Source: Vicinamibacterales bacterium (lineage in GTDB: Bacteria > Acidobacteriota > Vicinamibacteria > Vicinamibacterales > UBA2999). Taken from it: DNA of 64,000 nucleotides. Within the stretch, counting starts at the first letter, position 1. Every line of letters starts with the position of its first letter. The DNA lies in contig JBAZYO010000005.1 of the NCBI GenBank assembly GCA_041659285.1, positions 124,001-188,000 on the forward strand, read 5' to 3'. This document shows, one piece after another, positions 33,399 through 41,264 of this stretch. The translations under genes and the position numbers were made by a program. The notes below the pieces were generated by a model, which did no database searches, was not told the origin of the DNA, and saw only the letters and a list, made by a program, of their open reading frames with translations.

Positions 33399-34829
33399 CT
33401 ATCGGAAGAGGTCGTCGATCGGGACGATGGTGATGGGTCCGAGGTTGAGGGCGCGAATCGGCCCCTCGATCACCTTGCGATCGCCGACCACCACCACCGC
33501 CATCTTCTCGGGTTGAACGTAACGCGCCGCGGCCCGCTGCACGTCCGCGGCGGTCACGCCGGTGACGCTCGGCACGAAGTTGCTGAACGTGGTGTCGGGC
33601 AGGTTGTAGACCACCAGCTCCTCGAGCTTGCGCGCCATGTCGCCGGTGGTCTCGAACTCCCCGGGGAAGCCGAGCGCCACGTAGTTCTTGGACTTGGCCA
33701 GTTCGTCGGCCGGCACCGGCGAGAGAATCCCGTCGAGCTCGTTGAAGAACTCCCGCAGCGCCTCGGCGGTCTTGTCGGTCTGCACGCCGGCCGTGGCGAG
33801 AAAGGGGCCGGCCGACAGCCGCATGTCGAACCCGGAGCTGGCGCCGTAGGCGTAGCCGTTCTTCTCGCGCAGGTTCTGGTTCAGCCGCGAGGTGAACGAT
33901 CCGCCGAGCACCGTGTTCAACACCTGCAGCACGGCGTAGTCGGGCGTCGATCGCGGCACGCCGACCCAGCCGATGCGAATCTGCGATTGCGCGGCCTCGG
34001 GCTTGTCCACGAGGTAAATCTGGCGCTTGCCCAGCTGCGGCGCGGTCGGCACTTCGGCGACGAGCGCGGCCATGCCCTCCGACCGCCACGCGCCGAACGC
34101 CTTCTCCAGCATCGGCAGCGCCGCCGCCGGAGTCAGGTCGCCTACCACCAGCAGCGTGGCGTTGTCGGGCCGGAAGTGCGCGCGGTAGAACGCCTTGAGA
34201 TCGTCAACCGTCAGTGACTCGATAGTGGCCGGCAGGCCGTTCGCCGAGGTCCCATACCGATGCGTCGGGCCGTAGACGATGCGAGGGAAGGCGAGCTGGA
34301 TGAGCGCGGCGACGTTGTCGCGGGCCTGCAGCAGGCCGGTGAGCCGTTCCTTGCGCATCCGCTCGAGCTCGGCCACCGGAAAGACGGGCCGCAGCGCCAC
34401 GTCCGACATCAGCGGCAGCGCGTCGGCCAGCTTCGACACCGGCACCGACATGCGCACGGCCGAGAAGTCGAACGAGCTGGTCGTGGACAGGTTGGCGCCG
34501 AGGAACTCGATGGCGTCGGCGAGGTCGAGCGACGAGCGCGTGCCGGCGCCTTCATCCAGCATGGCGGCGGTGAGGCTGCCGACGCCGTACTTGCCGATGG
34601 GGTCCGCGGCGCTGCCCGACCGCACGATCAGGTTGACCTGCGCGAGCGGCACCTCGTGGTGCTCGACAATCCACACCGCGAGGCCGTTCGACAGTTTGTG
34701 CTTCTGGATGGCGGGCAGCTTGAGCGACGGCGCCGGGCCAATCGGGGGCGGCTGCCTGCGGTCCGGCTGTTGCGCCGCCAGCGTGATTGACGCCGCCAGC
34801 ACACCGAAGAGGATCAACGCGCGCTTCAT
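33399..34829 (-). CDS. M16 family peptidase, non-catalytic-type subunit
   Basis: The 476-residue protein has a signal peptide (MKRALILFGVLAASITLAAQ) and two M16 repeat domains. The zinc motif HXXEH is missing: the matching place reads GSLTAAMLDEGAGT. In contrast the substrate-binding R/Y segment is present (FTSRLNQNLREKNGYAYG). This is the pattern of the second subunit in two-gene M16B systems, where one chain carries zinc and the other helps bind the peptide. It overlaps the catalytic partner by four bases. Confidence 0.9.
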   Translation of the reverse strand: MKRALILFGVLAASITLAAQQPDRRQPPPIGPAPSLKLPAIQKHKLSNGLAVWIVEHHEVPLAQVNLIVRSGSAADPIGKYGVGSLTAAMLDEGAGTRSSLDLADAIEFLGANLSTTSSFDFSAVRMSVPVSKLADALPLMSDVALRPVFPVAELERMRKERLTGLLQARDNVAALIQLAFPRIVYGPTHRYGTSANGLPATIESLTVDDLKAFYRAHFRPDNATLLVVGDLTPAAALPMLEKAFGAWRSEGMAALVAEVPTAPQLGKRQIYLVDKPEAAQSQIRIGWVGVPRSTPDYAVLQVLNTVLGGSFTSRLNQNLREKNGYAYGASSGFDMRLSAGPFLATAGVQTDKTAEALREFFNELDGILSPVPADELAKSKNYVALGFPGEFETTGDMARKLEELVVYNLPDTTFSNFVPSVTGVTAADVQRAAARYVQPEKMAVVVVGDRKVIEGPIRALNLGPITIVPIDDLFR

Positions 34830-36199
34830 TTCTGGTCTCCCGGAACGACGCTGAGCTCGACCCGTCGATCTTTCGGCAGGTAGCGATCAACCGCCGCCTG
34901 CACCTCCGCCGCCGTCACGGCGCGGTAGCGCGCCAGGTCCTTCTCGAAGTAATCCGGCGTGCCCGCCGCCTTGAAGTAGGCGTTCAACTGATCGGCCTTG
35001 CCGTTGACGCGCTCCATGTTGCGGTAGAACGAGGCCTCGGTCTGGTTCAACGCGCGGGTCATCTCGCGGGCCGCCGGCGGCGCCTTGCGAAGGGTGTCCA
35101 GTTCCTCGTCGATCACGGCTTGCAGCCGGTCCAGCGACTGGCCGGGCCGCGCCGTGGCGATGATCACGAAGTTGCTGCCGAGCGCCTGCGACTGTTGGAA
35201 CGCCGCGACGTCCTGCGCGATCTGCAGGTCGTACACCAACCGGCGATAGAGCCGCGAGTTCTTGCCGCTGCTGAGCAGGTTGGCGATGATGTCCATGGTC
35301 GCATCGCCGGGCTTGAGCAGCCCGGGCGTGTGCCACGCCATGTACAACCGCGGCAACTGCACGCGATCGGTAATGGTCTTCTTCTTGACGCCGTCGAGCA
35401 CGGCGCTGAGCGGCTCCAGCGGCGGCACCGGCTTGCCGCGCGGCACGTCGTCAAACCACTTCTCGACCAGCTTGCGGGTTGACGCGATGTCGATGTCGCC
35501 GGCAATCACGAGGCTGGCGTTGTTGGGGACGTAGTAGGTGCGGAAGAAGCGCGCGACGTCTTCGAAGCTGGCGGCGCTCAGGTCTTCCATCGAGCCGATC
35601 ACCGGCCAGCTGTACGGATGCGCGGGCGGGTAGAGCAGCGACGACAACTCGACGAACGCCTGGCCGTAGGGCTGGTTGTCCACGCGCATCCGCTTCTCGT
35701 TCTTCACCACGTCGCGCTGGCCGTCGACCTTGCCGGGCGCCTTGTCGTCGAGCAGGAAGCCCATGCGATCCGACTCGAGGAACAGCGCCAGCTCGAGCGC
35801 GTTGGCCGGCAGGTCGATGTAGTAGTTGGTGCGGTCGGTGTTGGTGGAGCCGTTGTTGTTGGCGCCCGCGGCCTCGAGCCACGTGTCGAACGACCCTTCG
35901 GGCACGTGCATCGAACCCTCGAACATGACGTGTTCGAACAGGTGCGCGAACCCGGTGCGTCCGGCGCGCTCGTTGGCCGAGCCGACGTGATACCAGACGT
36001 TGACCGTCACCACCGGCACGCTGGTGTCGCGATGGAGGATCACGTTCAGGCCGTTGGGCAGGGTGAACTGCGTGTAGGGCACCGTCAGCGCGGCGGTTTG
36101 CGCCTGGAGGGAACGCTCGATGCCAATCGCGGGGCCACCGGCGAGCACGAGGATTGCCGTGGCCAGGGCCAGTGGTGTGCAGGTGAGCCAGCGCGTCAT
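34826..36199 (-). CDS. M16 family zinc peptidase, catalytic subunit
   Basis: The 457-residue protein has a signal peptide and an M16 domain with the inverted zinc motif HLFEH in GFAHLFEHVMFEGS plus a downstream Glu. The second domain has the typical SRLYRRLVYDLQIAQ segment. With the adjacent chain lacking HXXEH it should form a heterodimeric periplasmic peptidase that degrades peptides. The two genes overlap as ATGA. Confidence 0.93.
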   Translation of the reverse strand: MTRWLTCTPLALATAILVLAGGPAIGIERSLQAQTAALTVPYTQFTLPNGLNVILHRDTSVPVVTVNVWYHVGSANERAGRTGFAHLFEHVMFEGSMHVPEGSFDTWLEAAGANNNGSTNTDRTNYYIDLPANALELALFLESDRMGFLLDDKAPGKVDGQRDVVKNEKRMRVDNQPYGQAFVELSSLLYPPAHPYSWPVIGSMEDLSAASFEDVARFFRTYYVPNNASLVIAGDIDIASTRKLVEKWFDDVPRGKPVPPLEPLSAVLDGVKKKTITDRVQLPRLYMAWHTPGLLKPGDATMDIIANLLSSGKNSRLYRRLVYDLQIAQDVAAFQQSQALGSNFVIIATARPGQSLDRLQAVIDEELDTLRKAPPAAREMTRALNQTEASFYRNMERVNGKADQLNAYFKAAGTPDYFEKDLARYRAVTAAEVQAAVDRYLPKDRRVELSVVPGDQK

Positions 36200-36262
36200 C
36201 CGCCAAGTCTAGCGCACGCTGCGGAGGGCGCGTGCGCGCCCCCGCCACTCGTCCCAGCCCGG

Positions 36263-37177
36263 CTACGCCGGCTTCTTCGGCTTCGCCAGCATCTCGTTGG
36301 CGGCCTCCGAAATGGCAACCACCGCCGGATGCTTGAGCCGGCGTTCGACTGAAATCGCGAAGTACCGCTCGCGCACCGCGTCGATCCGGCCGGCCGGCAC
36401 CACGCCGTACTGGCGCATCACTTCCTTTTCAATCACCGTCGGCGCCACGAACAACCCCGCGCCGGCCTGCCCGAACGTGGTGAGCAACGCGCTGTCGTCC
36501 ACCTCGGCGACGATGCGCGGACGAAGATTGTTCTCGTCGAACCAGTTGTCGAGCGCGCGCCGCAGCGTCTTGCCGTCGGTGGGCAGCAGGAACGGCGCGC
36601 CGTCGAGCGACCGCGGGAAGTTCTTGCGCCGCGGCGCCGCCAGCTTGGCCGTGCCGAACACCGTGACCGGCGTTTCTCCCAGGGCGTGGCTGAAGGCCTT
36701 GACCTTGATGGCCGGCGACATCGGCGTGTCGGCAATCACCAGGTCCAGCGCGTGGGTGGCCAGCTCCGTCAGCAGCCGCTCCGGGGCGCCGTCGCGGCAC
36801 ACGATCTGGACCGGTTGCGGCAATCGCAACGCGGGCTCGAGCAGGCGATACGCGATGATCTTCGTGACTTCATCCGCCACCCCGACCTGGAACCGCATGG
36901 GCCGTCCCGTGGGACGGTCCTTGAGGGTGTCCATCAGCTCGCGGCCGATGCTGAAGATGTCGTCGGCGTAGCGATAGACGACGCGGCCGACGTCGGTGAG
37001 GACCAGGTTGCGGCCTGCGCGCTGGAAGAGTTTCTCCCCGAGCTGGTGCTCGAGCGCGCGAATCTGCCCGCTGATGGTCGGTTGTGCCAGCCGCAGTTCC
37101 TCGCTGGCGCGCGCGATGGTGCCCTGGCGCGCGACGGTCCAGAAGTAAAGCAGGTGGTGGTAGTTCAGCCACTCCAT
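36263..37177 (-). CDS. nhaR: NhaR-like LysR family transcriptional regulator
   Basis: The 304-residue protein starts MEWLNYHHLLYFWTVARQG at 37177, the typical first residues of NhaR. The winged helix-turn-helix (AQPTISGQIRALEHQLGEKL) and the LysR substrate domain match NhaR through the segments VYRYADDIFSIG and FVAPTVIEKE and the end HPAVVAISEAANEML. E. coli NhaR responds to Na+ and activates nhaA. No antiporter gene is next to this one, and the divergent neighbour is purE, so its target is open. Confidence 0.85.
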   Translation of the reverse strand: MEWLNYHHLLYFWTVARQGTIARASEELRLAQPTISGQIRALEHQLGEKLFQRAGRNLVLTDVGRVVYRYADDIFSIGRELMDTLKDRPTGRPMRFQVGVADEVTKIIAYRLLEPALRLPQPVQIVCRDGAPERLLTELATHALDLVIADTPMSPAIKVKAFSHALGETPVTVFGTAKLAAPRRKNFPRSLDGAPFLLPTDGKTLRRALDNWFDENNLRPRIVAEVDDSALLTTFGQAGAGLFVAPTVIEKEVMRQYGVVPAGRIDAVRERYFAISVERRLKHPAVVAISEAANEMLAKPKKPA

Positions 37178-37209
37178 GCAGGGTCTACGATATACTTTCC
37201 GTTTCCATC

Positions 37210-37694
<485 letters not shown>

Positions 37695-37698
<4 letters not shown>

Positions 37699-38828
37699 AC
37701 CATCCCGTGCTGCCCGGCGCCACGATTGGCGTGCTTGGCAGCGGCCAACTGGGGCGCATGCTCGCCCTCGAGGCCCGGCGCATGGGCTACCGCGTCCACA
37801 CGCTGTCGCCCGGCGTCGACACGCCCACCGGACAGGTGGCGGACCTTGAAGTCAGCGCCGAGTACGACGACCTCGAAGCCATCCGCACCTTCGCCCGCGG
37901 CGTCGACGTGATGACGTTCGAATTCGAGAACGTCTCCACCGACGCCGCCGACGCGGCCGCGGAGCTGGTGCCGGTGCGGCCGGGCGGGGCGGCGCTGCAC
38001 ATCACCCAGCAGCGGGCGCGCGAGAAGGGCTTTCTCGCCGACCGCGGCTACCCGGTGGCGGCGTTTGCCAAGGCCCAGTCGCTCGACGAGCTGGCGATCG
38101 GCCTTGGCATCGTCGGTCTCCCGGCCATCGTCAAGACCGCGGCCTTCGGCTACGACGGCAAGGGCCAGCACCGCATCGATCGCATCGAAGACGGCGAGCG
38201 CGTGTGGGGGCTGATCGGCCACCAGGAAGCGATCATCGAGACCGTCGTCGACTTCACGCACGAGATCTCGGTGGTGGCGGCGCGCGGGCTCGACGGCGAG
38301 TTCGCGCACTATGGGGCGATCGAGAACATCCATCGCCATCACATCCTCGACCTGTCGGTGAGCCCCGCCCGCGTGCCGCAGGGGATTGCCGGCGAGGCCG
38401 TGCACCTGGCGCACCGCGTGCTCGACGACCTCGGGTATGTCGGCGTGTTGTGCGTGGAGTTCTTCGTCGCCCGCGACGGCCGGCTGCTGATCAACGAGAT
38501 TGCGCCGCGGCCGCACAACTCGGGCCACCTCACCATTGACGCCTGCGTCACCTCGCAGTTCGAGCAGCAGGTGCGCGCGGTGTGCGGGCTGTCGCTGGGC
38601 GACACCGCGCAGATCAAGCCGGCGGCGATGGTCAACCTGCTGGGCGATCTGTGGATCAACGGCGAACCCGATTGGGCGGCCGCGCTGGCGATATCGGACG
38701 TGAAGCTGCACCTGTACGGCAAGGGCGACCCGCGCGCGGGCCGCAAGATGGGACACATCACCGCGCTCGGCGACACGGTGGATGAGGCGGCGGCGAAGGC
38801 CCTCGCGGCCCGGGATGTGCTCTGCTGA
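37695..38828 (+). CDS. purK: N5-carboxyaminoimidazole ribonucleotide synthase
   Basis: The 377-residue ATP-grasp enzyme makes N5-CAIR from AIR, bicarbonate and ATP, supplying PurE. The start is the GTG at 37695, which overlaps the purE stop and gives GVLGSGQLGRMLALEARRMG. Further motifs are VKTAAFGYDGKGQ for ATP binding, FFVARDGRLLINEIAPRPHN and GHLTIDAC. The stop codon is the first part of the GAACnGTTC array that precedes the next gene. Confidence 0.95.
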
Positions 38829-38881
38829 ACGGTTCTGAACGGTTCAGAACGGTTCCGAACGGTTCTGAACCGTTCTGAACG
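38827..38881 (+). promoter_or_regulatory. Array of five GAACnGTTC palindromes spaced exactly 10 bp apart
   Basis: Copies at 38827, 38837, 38847, 38857 and 38867 (the fifth is GAACCGTTC), with a half-site at 38877, fill the gap before the winged-helix gene starting at 38896. All sites fall on the same face of the DNA helix, as expected for cooperative binding of a regulator. It may alternatively be a simple tandem repeat without a binding role. Confidence 0.6.
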
Positions 38882-38895
38882 ACTAGAATCACTCC

Positions 38896-40419
38896 GTGCT
38901 GCGCTTCGGGCCGTTCCAGATTGATCCGCGCACGTGGACTCTGGTCCGCGATGGGCAATCGGTCGAACTCTCTCCCCGCCTCGTCGAGATCCTCGGCCAC
39001 CTCGCAACCCGCGGCGGCGAGATCGTCACCAAGGACGAACTGCTCGAACGCTTCTGGCCGGGCGTCAACATCACCGACAACACGCTGACCCGCGCGGTGG
39101 CGGACATCCGCAAGGCGCTGGGAGATTCCGCGTCGGAGCCGGCCTACGTGCAGACGCTGGCGCGGCGAGGGTATCGGTTTGTGGGGGCCTCAGGCCCGCC
39201 TTCGCGGCCGGAGGCCGCTTCGGCGAGGTCTCGCCGTAGCTCGCCAGACGGTTCGCGAGCGGAGGCGGACGCCTCAGGTGCGTCGGGTGAAGAGGATCCC
39301 TTCCAGGCCTGGGAACAGGGACGTCTTGCGCTCGAGTCTCTCGATCTCTCGCGGCTGGATCAGGCGATTGCGGCCTTCGAGCGCGCGGCCGTGGAGCTGC
39401 CATCGTACGCGCCCGCGTATGCGGGGCTCGCCAACGCCTACATGCTGCGCTTCGAGACCACGCGCTTCAGCAACATCCCCGACCGCGAGACGCTCGACCG
39501 CGCCATGACCGCGGCGCGGCGCGCGTGCGCGGCGGATCCGGCGCTCGGCGAGGGCTGGGCGGTGCTCGGCTACCTGCTGGCGGCCACCGGGCAGGTGGCG
39601 GAAGGCCAGGCCGCGGCGCGGCGGGCGACGGCCCTCGAACCCGGCAACTGGCGGCACCACTTCCGCCTGGGCTACGTGACCTGGGGTGAGGAACGCCTGC
39701 GCGCCGCCGACCGCATCATCGAGCTGATGCCGGCGTTTGCGCCCGCCCACATGCTGTCGGCCATGGTGTTCGTGGCCCGCGGCGCGCTGGCCCGCGCGGA
39801 ACAGGAAGCGACGCGCGGCGCGGAGATTCAACGCCAGAGCACGGGCGACCACACGCCCATTCCCGCCGCCGGCCTGCACTGGCTCAAGGGCCTGGTGTTG
39901 TCGGCCCGCGGCGAGCCGCAAGCGGCGCTTCAGTGCTTTGACGATGAGATTGCGGCGGGGACGGATGGGCACGTCTACGGGCGCGAGTTCATCGCTAACG
40001 CGCGGGTCGCCGCCGGCTTCGTGCGGCTCGAACGCGGTGACGCCGAGAGCGCCGCGGACAGCTTCAGGCAGGCGCTCACTGACACCCCGCGCCACGCGCG
40101 GGCCACCCTTGGCCTGGTGGCCGCGCGCATCAAGTTGCGTGAGCTGCGGTCATCGGCAGACTCGTTCGCGCCGGTCCGCAAGGTGATCGATGAACTGGTC
40201 CGCGGCGGCCGCCAGGTTGAGGCCGCGCTGGTCGCCGCCGGCGAGCAGTGCATGCTCGGCCGCACGCTGGAAGCGGTGGAACTGCTCGATCGGATGCTGG
40301 CCGACGCGCCCACCGGCCCGGCCGGGTGGATCATTCCGGTGGACCCGATGCTGGCCGCCGTGCGTTTTGCCCCGGGCCGGTCGAAGCTGCTGGCCAAACT
40401 CGCCGCCCGCGCCTCCTGA
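38896..40419 (+). CDS. OmpR-type winged-helix regulator with TPR-like domain
   Basis: The 507-residue protein starts at GTG 38896. Residues 1-98 form a Trans_reg_C winged helix (ELSPRLVEILGHLATRGGEI, then NTLTRAVADIRKALGD and VQTLARRGYRFVG), as in CadC-like and similar one-component regulators. Residues about 125-500 are helical TPR-like repeats without a receiver domain or a clear membrane segment. The linker (100-125) is encoded by a family I repeat inserted in frame. It probably regulates nearby genes or itself through the GAACnGTTC sites; this is inference. Confidence 0.87.
   Translation: MLRFGPFQIDPRTWTLVRDGQSVELSPRLVEILGHLATRGGEIVTKDELLERFWPGVNITDNTLTRAVADIRKALGDSASEPAYVQTLARRGYRFVGASGPPSRPEAASARSRRSSPDGSRAEADASGASGEEDPFQAWEQGRLALESLDLSRLDQAIAAFERAAVELPSYAPAYAGLANAYMLRFETTRFSNIPDRETLDRAMTAARRACAADPALGEGWAVLGYLLAATGQVAEGQAAARRATALEPGNWRHHFRLGYVTWGEERLRAADRIIELMPAFAPAHMLSAMVFVARGALARAEQEATRGAEIQRQSTGDHTPIPAAGLHWLKGLVLSARGEPQAALQCFDDEIAAGTDGHVYGREFIANARVAAGFVRLERGDAESAADSFRQALTDTPRHARATLGLVAARIKLRELRSSADSFAPVRKVIDELVRGGRQVEAALVAAGEQCMLGRTLEAVELLDRMLADAPTGPAGWIIPVDPMLAAVRFAPGRSKLLAKLAARAS
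39194..39269. repeat. Family I repeat, in frame in the regulator linker
   Basis: It shares its first 28 bases, GGCGAGGTCTCGCCG and GAGCGGAGGCGGA with 8905-9011 but is inserted in the opposite orientation relative to its gene. It encodes GPPSRPEAASARSRRSS and then DGSRAEAD between the winged helix and the TPR region. Confidence 0.88.
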
Positions 40420-40512
40420 CAATGTCCTCCGCTCACCATTTCTCACCTCCTACTCATCGGCGGCTCAGGACTTCCGCCCCCTCTCGCCGCCACGATGGCT
40501 GTGGAGGCTGTC

Positions 40513-41229
40513 ATGGTGAGTCTGCTGATTGCAACGTTCGTCGTCGCTCTGGCCGGTCCGCAGGAGGCGCAGGCACCTGCGCCCATCACCGCTTCGGCTG
40601 AAGCGCAAGCGTCGGCCAATGCGTCTCCGGCCGATGTCTGGCCGGCGGATCCGAACCCGACGCGCCTCTTCTTCGCGCCAACCGGACGTTCGCTCGACCA
40701 AGGCGAGGCCTACTTCGGCGTCTACGAAGTGCTGCTGCCCTTCGTGCAGTACGGCGTGACGGATCGGTTTTCGATCGGCGGCGGCACGCCGCTCGTGTTC
40801 GGGTTTGGCGGCGATCAGCCGTTCTGGTTCACGCCGAAGTTCCAGGTCGTGAAGGGACGTTCGACCGGGGCCTCGGTGGGCGTGCTGCACTTCGTCAACA
40901 TGGGCGACGCCAGCGTCGGCATTGCCTATGCGGTGGTCACCCAGGGCAACCCGGACTCGGCCGTCACCATCGGCGGCGGCTATGCGTATGCGAGCGCCGA
41001 CGAGAGCCGCGCCGGCGCGCCGGTGGTGATGCTCGGCGGCGAGAAGCGGGTGTCGAAGCGGTTGAAGCTGGTGACCGAGAACTACTGGTTCAGCAACGCC
41101 GGGCTGCTGAGCGGCGGCCTGCGCTTCATGGGCGAGCGGCTCTCGGCCGACCTCGGAATGGTGTCGCCGCTTGGCGCCGGCGAATTCGTCGCGTTCCCGA
41201 TGATCAACTTCGTGTGGAAGATGCGATGA
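40513..41229 (+). CDS. Exported protein, possibly an outer-membrane beta-barrel
   Basis: The 238-residue protein starts MVSLLIATFVVALAGPQEAQ at 40513, with GGAGG five bases upstream; an in-frame ATG at 40495 is less likely. It has a signal peptide, an Ala/Pro-rich segment, then alternating strands rich in Gly and aromatic residues (YEVLLPFVQYGVTDRFSIGG, AVTIGGGYAYASADE) ending in FVWKMR. This suggests a small barrel. No family could be named with confidence. Confidence 0.65.
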   Translation: MVSLLIATFVVALAGPQEAQAPAPITASAEAQASANASPADVWPADPNPTRLFFAPTGRSLDQGEAYFGVYEVLLPFVQYGVTDRFSIGGGTPLVFGFGGDQPFWFTPKFQVVKGRSTGASVGVLHFVNMGDASVGIAYAVVTQGNPDSAVTIGGGYAYASADESRAGAPVVMLGGEKRVSKRLKLVTENYWFSNAGLLSGGLRFMGERLSADLGMVSPLGAGEFVAFPMINFVWKMR

Positions 41230-41264
41230 GCCTGCGGGATATCCGGCGGCGTGAAATTGCCGTT

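Noticed and set aside
33399..34829. Missing HXXEH as evidence of a pseudogene
   Set aside because: The frame is intact, the R/Y segment is kept and it is paired with a catalytic M16 gene, a known two-subunit design.
38827..38881. The phased GAACnGTTC units as a CRISPR array
   Set aside because: There are no spacers, the unit is 10 bp and no cas gene is near.
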